Shown piece after piece: positions 1 to 10,279 of a stretch of DNA of 64,000 nt. This stretch comes from Fragilaria crotonensis (Eukaryota > Bacillariophyta > Fragilariophyceae > Fragilariales > Fragilariaceae). How positions within the stretch are numbered: position 1 is the first letter of the stretch; every line of letters starts with the position of its first letter. Made by a program: the position numbers and the translations under genes. The stretch covers positions 38,887 through 102,886 of the forward strand of contig JAKSYS010000158.1 of assembly GCA_022925895.1 (NCBI GenBank). The letters are read 5' to 3'. Under the pieces are notes generated by a model, which was not told where the DNA came from, searched no databases, and saw only the letters and a program-made list of their open reading frames with translations.

Positions 1-2
1 GT

Positions 3-751
3 GATTTTCTGGCCTTACATAAGGAGGAGTTTAGCGTCTTTCTGGTCCTCGACGAAAATGAAGAAGATGAAGACGCGGCGGACTTCGAGTCCTACGTTTC
101 CAATATGAGAAAATCAGGTCAATGGGGAGGCAATCTGGAACTAGTGGCCGCTGCAAGACTCTACCGGTGTGTTGATGCACAGAAATCATTCTCTTGATTA
201 CCGTCGCCGTGTTACAAATCTCGTTCTCACACTGAAATCTCATCACAAATAGACGAAACATCAAAGTTTTCTCCTCCGCCGCAGCGTATACCATAGAACA
301 TGGTGCGAAGGAATCAGCCGCTCCTGATCTCATGGTTAGTTATCATGACAACGATCACTACAACAGCGTTCACAACAAGAACGCCAAAAAGCCTCCTCTT
401 CCAGTGAAAATGATGCCCCTGCGAGCCGAGACCTGGTCAGTTACCTCTACAGAGAGTGCACAAGTGGGAGAAGAAATCTGTCCTTCTATAGAAGTCACAT
501 GCGCCGGCAGAATAGCAGATAAAAAGGAGGACGAGACTACCCGCCCGGACTCTAGCGCCAGCACAGCGAGGAAGAAAGGAAAGAAGAGTGGTGCATGCCC
601 ATGCAATAGCGGTGATAGCTACCGAAAGTGTTGCGGTAGGAAAGAAAAGAATCGTAAGAAATCTGCTCGCAATTCATCTGCCACAGGCGGAACAGAGGAA
701 CCTGCCCACGAACATATAGTTGAAAACGGGTTCAAAGTGCTGAAGATATAG
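3..751 (+). CDS. OTU-family deubiquitinase with C-terminal SEC-C motif (5' partial)
   Basis: The 3' portion of an ovarian-tumour (OTU) cysteine protease, which would cleave ubiquitin chains. Exon 1 (3..166) enters from outside the window and encodes the OTU core, including WGGNLELVAAARLYR. I infer a GT-AG intron at 167..252 (86 bp). Exon 2 (253..751) resumes in frame with RRNIKVFS and carries the block MVSYHDNDHYNSV, whose His is the expected catalytic histidine of OTU enzymes. The catalytic Asp/Cys region lies upstream of the window. The C-terminus has a SEC-C zinc motif (CPCNSGDSYRKCCG) in a Lys/Ser-rich tail. OTU plus SEC-C is the arrangement of plant and protist OTUD3/OTU7-like proteins. 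The splice junction is a prediction, but it restores family-consistent sequence on both sides. The ATG at 332 is internal, not the start. Confidence 0.85.
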
Positions 752-1904
752 CTGGCTGTGTGAGTGTGGTGCCTGGTTATGGGAGTGCAGTCCACAAAAC
801 TAACAGTACATTAACTCGACTTCCTAGTAGATGCTGGTTCAAGGTACGGTTTGTTCAAATGACGGTGTCCTTGATTCAAGGGCTCCGACTACTGTCGTCG
901 CACAGTTGGCGCTAGTTGGCATGGAGTGCACTTGTAGATAGGGCTTCGTTAATTGGGAGGCTTTGATTTGATGGGCTGCGTCTACTAGCATCAGAACATC
1001 AGAACGCATTAGGCGAGTCAAGCAGTACTAGTACTCGAGTACTGGAGTACAAGGTACTCGTACCGTACGATGGTTACACCATTTACTTGCTACTAGCAGT
1101 ACAAGTACCAACTTGCTACTAGCAGTACAAGGTACCTGGTACTTGTACTGGAGCTGTCACTGCGCACTGTTCCTTGCAAGGCGGACTTCGAGGCGAAATG
1201 CGAACTCAAGTTTCGGCCTTGCGTGTGTCGGGTAGTACAGTACCGGTACTAGTACCAGGTAGTATGTCTCGTTTCCAAGTATCATACTACCTGAGGTAGT
1301 ACAGTACAATTGCGCAACCGTACATCCGGGGGGATCACCAGTTTCTTCCTCAATCCCAAAAAACAGAAAAAAGTGCCTTTTGCCCCGTCGAAAGGACCAG
1401 TAAAAAGAGTTGCTCAACGCAACCGTGAAAACCTTCAGAAAGTGAGTCCATTGGCGTCGTTGTAAGCGTAGTGGCGAGTCGAAAGAAAATTCTGCCTGGG
1501 GATGTCATCGCCGCTCGTTTACCATTTACTTGCAAATGACGATGGACAGACTGAGTGTTTCTTTGCACGATTTGAATTTTTGGTGTATTCCGTGTTGTGA
1601 GATTCCCATTCTCCTAAACCGAGTACTGTGTACTGTGAAGGGATGGGAATCAAGACGTCTCATCATTTCAGAAAGTATGCGGTTCTGAAGGTTGCACTAC
1701 CGTCCACCACTACCTCGCGACCACGAGGCCCATGTACTGGAGTGTTTCCATGTGTACGAACACATTCATCTTACACCTTGCTTTCTCACCGACCAGAAGC
1801 AGCAATAGAGTCTCCAGAACTCTATTTGTCATTCACTTCCTAACCAAACCAAAGTTCAACGTTAACTTCATTTCTCAGACTCGAGATCTCAACGCAAGGA
1901 AGAT
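752..1904. other. Intergenic region with a GTAC-rich tract
   Basis: No credible gene. Between 1024 and 1149 I count 13 GTAC tetramers, mostly as AGTAC, GGTAC or CGTAC, with more up to about 1310. The same sequence style recurs in most large gaps of the window. The last few hundred bases should hold the promoter and 5' UTR of the downstream poly(A)-binding protein gene. I see no clear TATA box. Confidence 0.6.
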
Positions 1905-3938
1905 ATGTCTGCCCCAGCCGTCCTCGATACCTCATCCGAACCTATGGACAACCAAGTCCCTCCCCCATCCCAAGTCACTAGCGCAGGGCCGTCTGAGCAG
2001 CCTTTCCATTCTGCATCCCTGTACGTCGGTGATCTCGCCCCGGAAGTCAACGAAGGTCTCTTGTTCGAGATTTTCAATGCCGTTGGTCCTGTCTCGTCTA
2101 TTCGTGTTTGTCGCGATGCCATTACTCGCCGCTCTCTAGGTTACGCGTATGTCAACTTCCATCAGGTTGCAGACGCTGAACGTGCTCTCGATACCATGAA
2201 CTACACGATGATCAAATCAAAGCCCTGCCGTATCATGTGGAGTCAACGTGACCCTTCCCTCCGCCGTTCCGGTGTTGGAAACATCTTCGTGAAGAACCTT
2301 CATGTTTCTATTGATAACAAGCAGCTATACGATACCTTTAGTCTCTTTGGAAATATTCTCTCCTGTAAGGTCGTCACTGAACGTGAGGGCGGCGCTTCCA
2401 AAGGTTACGGTTACATCCACTATGAGACAAACGAAGCTGCTCAAGCCGCGATTGATAAGCTCGACGGCATGTTGATCGATGGGCAGGAGGTCCAGGTCGG
2501 TGTCTTTATGCGTCGCAATGAACGTCCTGGCCAGCACGACTGGACTAATTGCTACGTTAAGAACATTCCATTGGAGTGGGACGATGCCAGATTGATGAAG
2601 GAATTCTCCCAATTTGGTGAAGTTGTCAGCGCTACCATTTCCACAGGTTACCCTAAGAAGAAACCTTCTCCTCCGAAGGCTGTTGGTGGCGAAGAAGTTC
2701 CTGTGGACGGCAAAGCAGACGAGTCACAAGGAGACGAAGAGCCAAAACTTGTCTCCCTTGGTTTTGGTTTCGTCAACTTCGCCGAGCACGACGCAGCGGT
2801 CGCAGCGACCGAACTCATGAATGGTAAGGAATTTAAGTCCGTGGTCGATGGCGAAGAAGTAAGTCTTGAGATGTACGTTGGAAGGGCTCAGAAGAAATCA
2901 GAGCGCGAACGTGAGCTTCGCGCGAAATTCGAGGCTGAAAAGATGGACCGCATTTCTAAGTTCCAAGGTGTCAACCTTTATGTTAAGAACCTCGATGATA
3001 GTGTCACCGATGACGTTCTTCGTGAGGAGTTTGCTGCCATGGGAACGATCACGTCTGCTCGCGTGATGAAGGACATGAAAGACGGCAGATCGAAGGGTTT
3101 CGGCTTCGTCTGTTTCTCTTCTCCTGAGGAAGCAACCCGTGCCGTGAACGAAATGAACGGCAAGTTGATTGCTGCCAAGCCAATCTTCGTGGCACTTGCG
3201 CAACGTCGTGATATTCGACGAGCGCAGCTCGAAGCTCAACATGCCACTCGCGGTCCAGGTGCTGGTGGCCCTGGCAACCCCGGAATGATGAGAGGGCCTA
3301 TGGGTGGCCCGATGGGTTACCCTGGTGCCATGCCACCGATGTACATGCAACGCCCTGGTCCCGGTGGTGGAATGCAACCCTCCTACCCAATGATGCCACA
3401 AATGATGGGTCCTGGCGGACGTGGACCCGGTGGGCAACGTCCAGGAGCTGGATACCCCATGATGGGACAACAAGGTCGTGGAGGTTATCCAATGCCTTAC
3501 GGTGTCATGCCGCAGCCAGGGCGAGGCGGACGAGGTCCTGTTCCTGGTCGCGGTCGTGGCCCTGTTCCCATGCAAGGAGGACCACCTGGACAGCAGCCAA
3601 TGAAGTTTAACCAACAAGCTAGAAATGCCGCTCCTCCAGGTGGCATGCCACAACAACAACAACCTCCGCCTCAGGGACCACCTCCACCTATCCATGAAGG
3701 TGCGCTGACGGCGTCTGCTCTCGCTTCTGCATCACCAGAGATGCAAAAGAACATGATTGGAGAGCGTCTGTATCCACTTATCCATGCTTCTCAGCCAGAG
3801 CTTGCTGGGAAGATCACAGGGATGCTCCTCGAGATGGACAACTCTGAACTTCTCCATCTGCTTGAGTCGCCGGAAGCGCTCAACTCCAAGATTTCCGAGG
3901 CCCTCCAAGTCTTGAAGGCTCACAGCGCCGGTCCTTAG
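1905..3938 (+). CDS. PABP: Polyadenylate-binding protein, cytoplasmic type (four RRMs + MLLE)
   Basis: A 677-residue intronless gene for poly(A)-binding protein, which coats mRNA tails and links them to translation initiation and deadenylation. Four RRMs are visible: RRM1 from about residue 38 (SLYVGDLAP), RRM2 from about 124 (GNIFVKNLH), RRM3 from about 216 (NCYVKNIPLEW) and RRM4 from about 355 (VNLYVKNLDDSV). A linker rich in Gly, Pro, Met and Arg follows, and then a C-terminal MLLE/PABC domain (about 600-675), the docking site for PAM2 peptides. Length matches the family (about 580-680). RRM3 carries an insertion of roughly 30 residues, rich in Pro, Lys and Glu, between its first strand and RNP1. 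The ATG at 1905 gives the expected short N-terminus. It converges with the next gene. Confidence 0.97.
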   Translation: MSAPAVLDTSSEPMDNQVPPPSQVTSAGPSEQPFHSASLYVGDLAPEVNEGLLFEIFNAVGPVSSIRVCRDAITRRSLGYAYVNFHQVADAERALDTMNYTMIKSKPCRIMWSQRDPSLRRSGVGNIFVKNLHVSIDNKQLYDTFSLFGNILSCKVVTEREGGASKGYGYIHYETNEAAQAAIDKLDGMLIDGQEVQVGVFMRRNERPGQHDWTNCYVKNIPLEWDDARLMKEFSQFGEVVSATISTGYPKKKPSPPKAVGGEEVPVDGKADESQGDEEPKLVSLGFGFVNFAEHDAAVAATELMNGKEFKSVVDGEEVSLEMYVGRAQKKSERERELRAKFEAEKMDRISKFQGVNLYVKNLDDSVTDDVLREEFAAMGTITSARVMKDMKDGRSKGFGFVCFSSPEEATRAVNEMNGKLIAAKPIFVALAQRRDIRRAQLEAQHATRGPGAGGPGNPGMMRGPMGGPMGYPGAMPPMYMQRPGPGGGMQPSYPMMPQMMGPGGRGPGGQRPGAGYPMMGQQGRGGYPMPYGVMPQPGRGGRGPVPGRGRGPVPMQGGPPGQQPMKFNQQARNAAPPGGMPQQQQPPPQGPPPPIHEGALTASALASASPEMQKNMIGERLYPLIHASQPELAGKITGMLLEMDNSELLHLLESPEALNSKISEALQVLKAHSAGP

Positions 3939-4177
3939 GGCGCCGGCGTATGCCACATGTGGGGAAGTGGTGTTCTCTCGTTTTGGTTGTCTGCCTTCTC
4001 AACGATCTCGAGCGAAGGAGGGACGCTCTCTTACTTACAAACGGATGCACGCGGTGATGTACCCTAGTGTATACTAATTTCGTCGTATCGAGGAAAGAGC
4101 TACTAGAGAAAATGAAAATGAATCGCTCTTGTAGTTCTGTTGTCATCAGTCCATGCCATCGACTCCTGTATCTTGTA

Positions 4178-5746
4178 CTAGTCCCATTCGGTGCTTTCTT
4201 TTCCTGTCTTCCCCGCAGCTGCAGCACGTTCTTCGAGCAGGGCTTCCATGCGGTTACGCCGAGCACGCTTGATATCATACTCTCCAACCATTTCCTCAAG
4301 TGCCCGGTTAGCCAATTGTTCTGTCTCGCACTCCACAAATGCGAACGTGGCCTGGGTGGGAATGGTGACAGTAACGCCCCGATCTCCTCCGTAGTTGCGG
4401 AATGCGCGTTCGAGTTGCGCACGACGTAGCTCGATCTCGGCATCGGATTGAATGGGAGGAAGCCCCCTAATGAAGAGTTTCTTGGGGTGCATTCCAATGT
4501 ACGCATTGACTCCATAAACATCGGCGAGGTCCTCCTTCGCCATGAGCTTCTTTCGACCCCACCATACCTTGTATAAACTCCAATGCTCCGGCTGACCCCG
4601 ATCGTCTGTTGCTGGAAATTGAAGGTATAGTTTGCCTCCGCTGCTGAGCTCCTCTCTGTGCTCCAAACGAGCGCAATGCTTGCCGTCGATGAAAACGTCG
4701 AAGCCGTCGCCGTGAATTTGGATGATGAGAGAAGAAGATGTCTCTCCAAATATTTTAGGGATTCGAGACAAGGGCACGTTGACTGCTTGACCCCACATTC
4801 CTTCCTGCTTGTTGTTCAGTACGAGCTGACCGCCCTTTTCGAACTGACGGGGGTTAAAGTGAAACACAACACTTTCGTAGTCTCGATGGTTTGGTGCGGC
4901 AATATTGACGCTGAATCGCTTCGATTCAGATGGTGCCATAAACTTGATGGCAATTGTATTGTTTGCTTGTCCGCTCTTTGCCTTTGACATGTCGAAGCCA
5001 TCGAGTTCAAATGAGAGTGCTTCGTCGTTGGGATTGAACGCGGATGCTGGAGGGACCCACTGGTGACCTGGGTGATCTTTGTTGGGGAAAAGCACAACGC
5101 CGTCCCAGCTCTTAATCTCCAATTTCTTTGAGAAGTCGTGAGGAGGCGTCTCCTGAGCAGTTATGTTCGCAATGAGGGAGGCCTTGTTTTCTTCGTCCTC
5201 AATGTCTGGACGTTTGCGCTTCTTGATAAGCACATCGTCCATGTCGGCATCATGTTGATCGTTACCCAGTAACTTTCCACGTAGCTCCTCTTGTTGTCGC
5301 TTCTCCTTCCTAGATTCTTCCAACTCCTCTTTCCATTCTGCCAGTTTGGCTGCTCTGCGTTCAGCCAAGGAAACTGGTTGCTCCTCGTCATCGTCTCCGT
5401 TCTCAGTTTCGCTGAGGTCGTCTTCGTCCGCGTCTCCTTCTTGACGATTATCTACATCCTCCATGGAGTGATCCTCAATTGGTCTCCTCTTTTTCTTCCT
5501 ACTTTTTGAAGGTGGATGAAGAGCCTCATTGTGCTTGGCAGCGGCCGACTTGAGTTTGGCCCTTGCCGCCTCTTCCTTCAGTCGCGCCGCTTCCTTTTCG
5601 TATTGCTTGATGGTTTCGTACATTTCCAACAGCTCTTGTTCCTGAGCCGTCGGTTCGAATTTTGGTGGGAGTGTCGTCAAATTGTACTTGACCTGTATTG
5701 CAGCGGGAGGGTTCTTCCATGAGGTGGAAGCAATCGGCGGCGTCAT
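4178..5746 (-). CDS. Galectin-fold domain protein with C-terminal RRM
   Basis: A 522-residue protein if translation starts at the ATG at 5746. An upstream in-frame extension to 5899 exists but looks like 5' UTR. The order is: N-terminal coiled coil rich in Glu, Lys and Ala; basic cluster (KSRKKKRR); long acidic stretch; second coiled coil; galectin-type beta-sandwich; RRM-like domain; short basic tail. The galectin part has the hallmarks HFNPR followed by an Asn and WGQ, so most carbohydrate-contact positions are kept, but the usual Glu after WG is Gln. The RRM-like part starts at KLFIRGLPP and has an AFVECE segment. Basic/acidic stretches suggest a nuclear or nucleolar protein rather than a secreted lectin, and no signal peptide is seen. 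Whether it binds sugar or RNA is not known. It ends 239 bp from the convergent PABP gene. Confidence 0.75.
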   Translation of the reverse strand: MTPPIASTSWKNPPAAIQVKYNLTTLPPKFEPTAQEQELLEMYETIKQYEKEAARLKEEAARAKLKSAAAKHNEALHPPSKSRKKKRRPIEDHSMEDVDNRQEGDADEDDLSETENGDDDEEQPVSLAERRAAKLAEWKEELEESRKEKRQQEELRGKLLGNDQHDADMDDVLIKKRKRPDIEDEENKASLIANITAQETPPHDFSKKLEIKSWDGVVLFPNKDHPGHQWVPPASAFNPNDEALSFELDGFDMSKAKSGQANNTIAIKFMAPSESKRFSVNIAAPNHRDYESVVFHFNPRQFEKGGQLVLNNKQEGMWGQAVNVPLSRIPKIFGETSSSLIIQIHGDGFDVFIDGKHCARLEHREELSSGGKLYLQFPATDDRGQPEHWSLYKVWWGRKKLMAKEDLADVYGVNAYIGMHPKKLFIRGLPPIQSDAEIELRRAQLERAFRNYGGDRGVTVTIPTQATFAFVECETEQLANRALEEMVGEYDIKRARRNRMEALLEERAAAAGKTGKESTEWD

Positions 5747-6420
5747 GGCGAGATAGATTCGGATGCAATTTTGACAGTTCTGCGCACTTCTGGGATCAAA
5801 TTGTGCGTTCGGTGCTAGTCGAACGATTCGAACGCTGTGTTTTGTCACATGTTGTACCGGGTACAACAGACTACAGTCCGTACGAATGTTACAGTGCATA
5901 CTGGCTTCGCTATAAAAGGGTAGTTACCTGTACCACCTTGTAGGCCATATTAGTGGAAATCCGTATCGCGATAATGGTGAAATGGCTCATTTCTTGTTTC
6001 TGTGGGGTTAGCGGGTGCAGGAGTGGGATCGGGAATCTAATCCGGAGTTGTTGAGTACCATAGTGCCGGGGATTAGACATAGTGTTGTCCGTAATGTGAA
6101 CTGTCGACTGCCTTCAATACTCCAAGTCGCAATAAGAAGTCGGAATGAGCGATGCTCAAAGCACGCAGATGTCCTCCGAGGGTCGATCCTTGGTGACATC
6201 ATTAACATGTTCGCCAAAGAAAGGCTTCATGCAGAATAAGACCATCGGTCGGACGACCAAGAAAAGCGACAACTGCACTTTGAAAACGCCATAAATGTTG
6301 CCGTGAGAGAAATCAGTGACTCAACTGACAACTTAACGTCAGCGAGACTATGACAGATTCGCTCGCAATCGCGAGAGAAAGTTGTGCGTGCTCATAGCAG
6401 ACAACCTAAGCGAAGAATCG
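5747..6420. other. Intergenic region, nothing recognised
   Basis: Upstream flank of the galectin-fold gene and downstream flank of the SEN-like gene, both on the minus strand. A 74-codon plus-strand open frame at 6015..6239 has no recognisable domain, and I do not call it a gene. No tRNA or other RNA gene is apparent. Confidence 0.5.
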
Positions 6421-7644
6421 TTATGAACTGTAGATGACTGGTTGCTCCAGTGAGAGAGGTGGATTACCTTTCTTGGCCAAATTATTGCCCACTTCACGTC
6501 TTGCACGCTTCGTGGCTCGCTTTGCGTGCCGTGGTGCGGTCAAGACTTTTTCCAAGGTCAAGTCTACAAACGCAACCCTGGGGATGTCTCCACCGCGATC
6601 CACTTTGGCCAACAGCGATAATTTCCCGGCAGTATTGAGGCACCTAACATAACCGTGCAAATCGTAGGCTCCAGGAGTTTCACCATCAGCTATGACCCGC
6701 AATCCGGCAAACGCATGTCGCTCAGTACGGGGGCCGTCGTAAAGAAGAAAGTCGCAACCAAACTTTGAACCGCACGAAATGTGGACATTCGAACGAGTGT
6801 GAAGAAGGGTACATACAACTGCCTTGTCGGAATCAAGTGGATCCATTCGAGAGCGTATGGGAATCAAGGAAAAATCTATTCCTTCGTATCGTTCGACTAT
6901 AGAAGCGTCATCCATCGCCTTGCTCATGTCAGGAACCAAACGGCGCCACACCTCTGGCGCTAATTGATATGCCATTGGACGAAGGTCTTCGCGCGATCTA
7001 ACATCTTCTGCTTCTCGAAGGCCTTCTTTGAGAGATGTTGCCCATGCCTGTGCAAGCAGGTTGTCCAATTCGCATTTGACGATCGCAGATTGTGGACTCA
7101 AAATTCCCATTTGGAATGTCTGCAATGCCATACAAGGCAAGAGCGCGACAGGAGGTACACCGTCCCTATCTCCTCGGAGATCAGCTAGCTCTTCTTCGAT
7201 TGCAGCACTGCTGACTGGCAAGCGGTGGTAGTTTCCTGACCCAGAGGAGTGCGACGAATCATTACATTGCAACAGTTGCTCAACGAGATATGGCGAAATC
7301 TCGTCTTCCTTGCGAGCTCCTCCTTCATTTCCGCCACCATTGGTTTTACCCATACGCTTGCGTTTTTCCTCTTGTTTCTCCTCCAGCATTCGTCGTTTTG
7401 TCTCTTTCTTTTCTTGTTTCGTCATCCGACGCTCGTGTCCTGCGTCATCCTTGACAATGAACGATACATTCCTGGGAGAAGGTGCGCCATCCGATTTGCT
7501 TCTCCATGCGGACTGAACCTCCTTGCTACTAGGGCGGCGCCGCGGCACACCAACGTAGGTCGGCGGTAGACGATGCGACGAGAGGATCTTGACGAACGAT
7601 GCCGAAAAGGCGACAAGGGTCGACACTTCCTCATTATTTTCCAT
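6421..7644 (-). CDS. tRNA-splicing endonuclease subunit, SEN34-like
   Basis: A 407-residue protein with a C-terminal tRNA intron endonuclease domain. The ATG at 7644 is the first in the frame, since the longer open frame has no upstream ATG. The nuclease signature is clear: GSKFGCDFLLYDG supplies the catalytic Tyr, ERHAF the His, and the Lys lies in NTAGKLSLLAKVD. All three residues of the family triad are therefore present, marking a catalytic subunit (SEN34 or SEN2) rather than a structural one. The short N-terminal block and the spacing after the Lys fit SEN34 better. A highly charged middle segment (EKKETKRRMLEEKQEEKRKR) separates the N-terminus from the nuclease, as in other SEN34 proteins. 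The role would be cleaving pre-tRNA at the 3' or 5' splice site. SEN2 cannot be excluded. Confidence 0.72.
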   Translation of the reverse strand: MENNEEVSTLVAFSASFVKILSSHRLPPTYVGVPRRRPSSKEVQSAWRSKSDGAPSPRNVSFIVKDDAGHERRMTKQEKKETKRRMLEEKQEEKRKRMGKTNGGGNEGGARKEDEISPYLVEQLLQCNDSSHSSGSGNYHRLPVSSAAIEEELADLRGDRDGVPPVALLPCMALQTFQMGILSPQSAIVKCELDNLLAQAWATSLKEGLREAEDVRSREDLRPMAYQLAPEVWRRLVPDMSKAMDDASIVERYEGIDFSLIPIRSRMDPLDSDKAVVCTLLHTRSNVHISCGSKFGCDFLLYDGPRTERHAFAGLRVIADGETPGAYDLHGYVRCLNTAGKLSLLAKVDRGGDIPRVAFVDLTLEKVLTAPRHAKRATKRARREVGNNLAKKGNPPLSLEQPVIYSS

Positions 7645-8019
7645 TGTCGACAAGTTAGGAAAACTTGATTGAACAACTTCGAGACATGTCAAGGAGAACA
7701 ACCTTGAACTCAACGCACACCTTCAGAGAATTCAAGGAAATGAGGAATGAGAGTTTTTGTACTCCCGTATCGTACGTGTACCATATTTGCATGCGAAGTT
7801 ACAAACGTTCTTGGCACAGTACTGGAGTATGCCACGCGGGACGCTGGAAGCTGGAAGCTGGACGCGGGCGGATGCGTTCTCGAGAACTGCTAAAGCTGCT
7901 ACACATACGCTGATTGTCCTTGGGCGTACGATTAGTAGTAGTAATCCTACTGCACATAGTAGTTGAATCCTACAGTATTCGTCGTTGGTGGTAATATGAC
8001 GTAATGACTATCGAAGTAC
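7645..8019. other. Short gene-free gap
   Basis: Promoter side of the SEN-like gene, with scattered GTAC and TAGTAGTA motifs. Nothing else is recognised. The CpG-poor retroelement fossil begins at its right edge. Confidence 0.4.
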
Positions 8020-8021
8020 TA

Positions 8022-9353
8022 TTAGACTGCTATGCATGCCGGGTGTCTTCGCCGCCACCCCAAGTACGGTGGCACTGTCGCGTGGGAAGTGCCAGCGGTA
8101 CACTCTGGCCCATTGAGGCCATGGCATGAACGGGTGGGAGGCCGTAGGCAGGTGGGGAATTTACCGGTTACGGGGGAGTGATGCGGAAGGCGCCGCCTTG
8201 GAGCATTGCGGCGGAGAGGCCGGTCATGACAGCCTGCTGTGCCTATGCACGAAGATATTGACAAACCTCATTGGATCTCCATCTGCCAATCAAGCAGATG
8301 CAATCACTATCAACCCAGGCACAAAGGAGTGAATGGAAATATCCACAAGAGTGTTGGCCAGGGGGAGTGGAGAGGAGTGCAGATACGGAAGGTAGTGCGT
8401 AACAAGTGAAGCAGCTGTGATGATGAGGTGTTGGAACACGGCATCCGGGCAGCTGCAGATGGCATTGAGAGTGGCTGGTCTCAGGGGTGGTGCCCTGGGC
8501 ACAGAGCATTTTGTCTTGGGAGGCTATGGCAACAATGGCGGGGCAAAGGTGGGGATGCCCTGAGCGGCCATGGCTGTGCACACGCCATTTTTGCTCTTGG
8601 TGGGTAGTAAGGTGAGTGCAACAAACAAGGTGGCAGAAAGGAAGTTGGCATCAGGATAGGTGGCATGAGCCAGGGCATGATGCAAGCCCAGACAAAATTG
8701 CACATTGCAGAGTTGAACGAAGTATTAGCGCCGGGCAGGGTGCACCTACTTACTCACCCGGGCGCAAGAGGAAGCAAGTAGCTAAACTGATGTGTGGGAG
8801 ATGGGCATGATGGCCTCAGTGCTGTGGGCAGTACTAGGCCATACTTGGGCAATGACATTCAAGGGCAAGGCCTTGATGGGTGATGGGGGATCATTGTCAT
8901 CTTTCCATACCTGGAACAGGGACGTTAGCCAAAAGTCCCATGTGCTTATGTTGATTCAGACAAGGGTCCATGGATGCCATACTGGTTTACTTCTGGCCCA
9001 GCTCTCAAATGGTATCTTCCACAGTTTGAGACCAGATGGAGCTATGGCTGGGTGTGAAGATACCATTGTGGTAATGGTGGGGGAGGAGCAGAGGAATAGG
9101 CTTGGTGGGTGAAGGTATCAATGCCAAGGCTGGCACAGTACTAGCCAGCAGGCCATCCAGAGGAGTGCACAGAAAGAGGTGGTGGAGGCATTTTGCTAAG
9201 GGGAAGTGGTGCAGCATGCAAACCCATCTTGGAGCACCGCACACCAATCAGCAGAGAGGCATTGGTTCTGGGTGCTGAGAGCATCCACATTTGCCAAGAA
9301 AGGGCCTGTGGATGATGAGTGTTAAAACATGAGAGCAATGCATTGTCAGACAA
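8022..9353 (-). pseudogene. Tyrosine recombinase remnant of the DIRS-like element
   Basis: Starting near 9.35 kb, LLSCFNTHHPQALSWQMW is the segment that follows RNase H in this family. Further on are FTTQKNGV, then HSHGRSGHPHLCP and, at 8246..8293, LIGRWRSNEVCQYLRA. The last corresponds to the C-terminal recombinase box (family form close to LIGRWRSDEMLRYLH). At least three frames are needed to read it, with internal stops. It replaces the DDE integrase expected in LTR elements and is the main reason for the DIRS-like call. Confidence 0.62.
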
Positions 9354-9500
9354 GTCCCATTATCCCATCTGGTGCGGCTGGCATGATTATCTGCAATAAT
9401 GCACATTCATGCTGGGCCAGGCATGTTATGCAAGTGCACAACATAACATTTATGCTGGGGCCTGGCATGTTATGCATGTGCACAACATAGTGATGTGTGC

Positions 9501-10050
9501 TTAGCTGCAATGAGGCAAAATGCAAAAGGTTGGAGAGCACGGTGCAGCTGCTGACGAGGTGGCAGAACCTTTCATGGTCCAGCCAAGCCACAGCGGTGCG
9601 AATGTCGGCATTGACCTATATTGTTGTGTGTTTCTCCACAGGATGTGCATGTGCAAGGATGTCACGGTGGGCAAAGATACCTGCAAGCTTGAGATTGGAA
9701 TGGAGGACTCTACAATTTGAGGCATAAGGCATAAGCCTTTGGCAGGAGCATATGATGGTCGCCGACCGAGTGTCGAGCAGGGTGTTGTACCAGGCACTGC
9801 CCATAACCTGTTGACACATGTTGGATGCACTGACATTGGAGGTGTTGATGGGTATCAGCTCTTTGTGATGTGTTGGCCGAATGGCTAGCTCTGACACACC
9901 ATGCAATCGGAAGTCAGCGGCTACATCATACAGCAGCATGCATTTTGTGAGCCACACACGCAACGCTTCCTGTAGGACAGAAAACAGTCTGCTTGATCCT
10001 GTGATGGTGGGGGACATAGATATTGTAGTTTCTCGAGGAGTTGGTACCAC
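9501..10050 (-). pseudogene. RNase H region remnant of the DIRS-like element
   Basis: A relatively well preserved 144-codon minus frame (9616..10050) contains GSSRLFSVLQEALRVWLTK, then DVAADFRLHGVSELAIRPTH and KELIPI. A second frame downstream contains PLWLGWTMKGSATSSAAA. These correspond to the connection/RNase H segment that follows RT in this element family. Frame changes and substitutions show it is dead. Confidence 0.65.
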
Positions 10051-10279
10051 TGTTTGATTGGGAGCCGGCGTTGTGGCGGCGAGATCCAGTCAAGGATGGT
10101 ATCATGCAGTGTGCATGCATTGGAGCCAATGAGGCGGGAGACTAGTATGTGTCATTGCAGTGGTGTCCACATCCCACCTGAGAATGCATTTGGTAGTTGC
10201 CCAAGAAAATAGGTCACCTTTTTGCATCTTCTGTTGATGCAGGATCCTTGCATTGTGTTGGGTCAGCCAGTTGGTGTGA

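Noticed and set aside
5747-5899. N-terminal extension of the galectin-fold protein
   Set aside because: The extra 51 residues look unrelated to the rest, and the ATG at 5746 gives a sensible start, so it is more likely 5' UTR.
6015-6239. A 74-codon plus-strand open frame between two genes
   Set aside because: No domain, no sequence relation recognised, and length within chance expectation.
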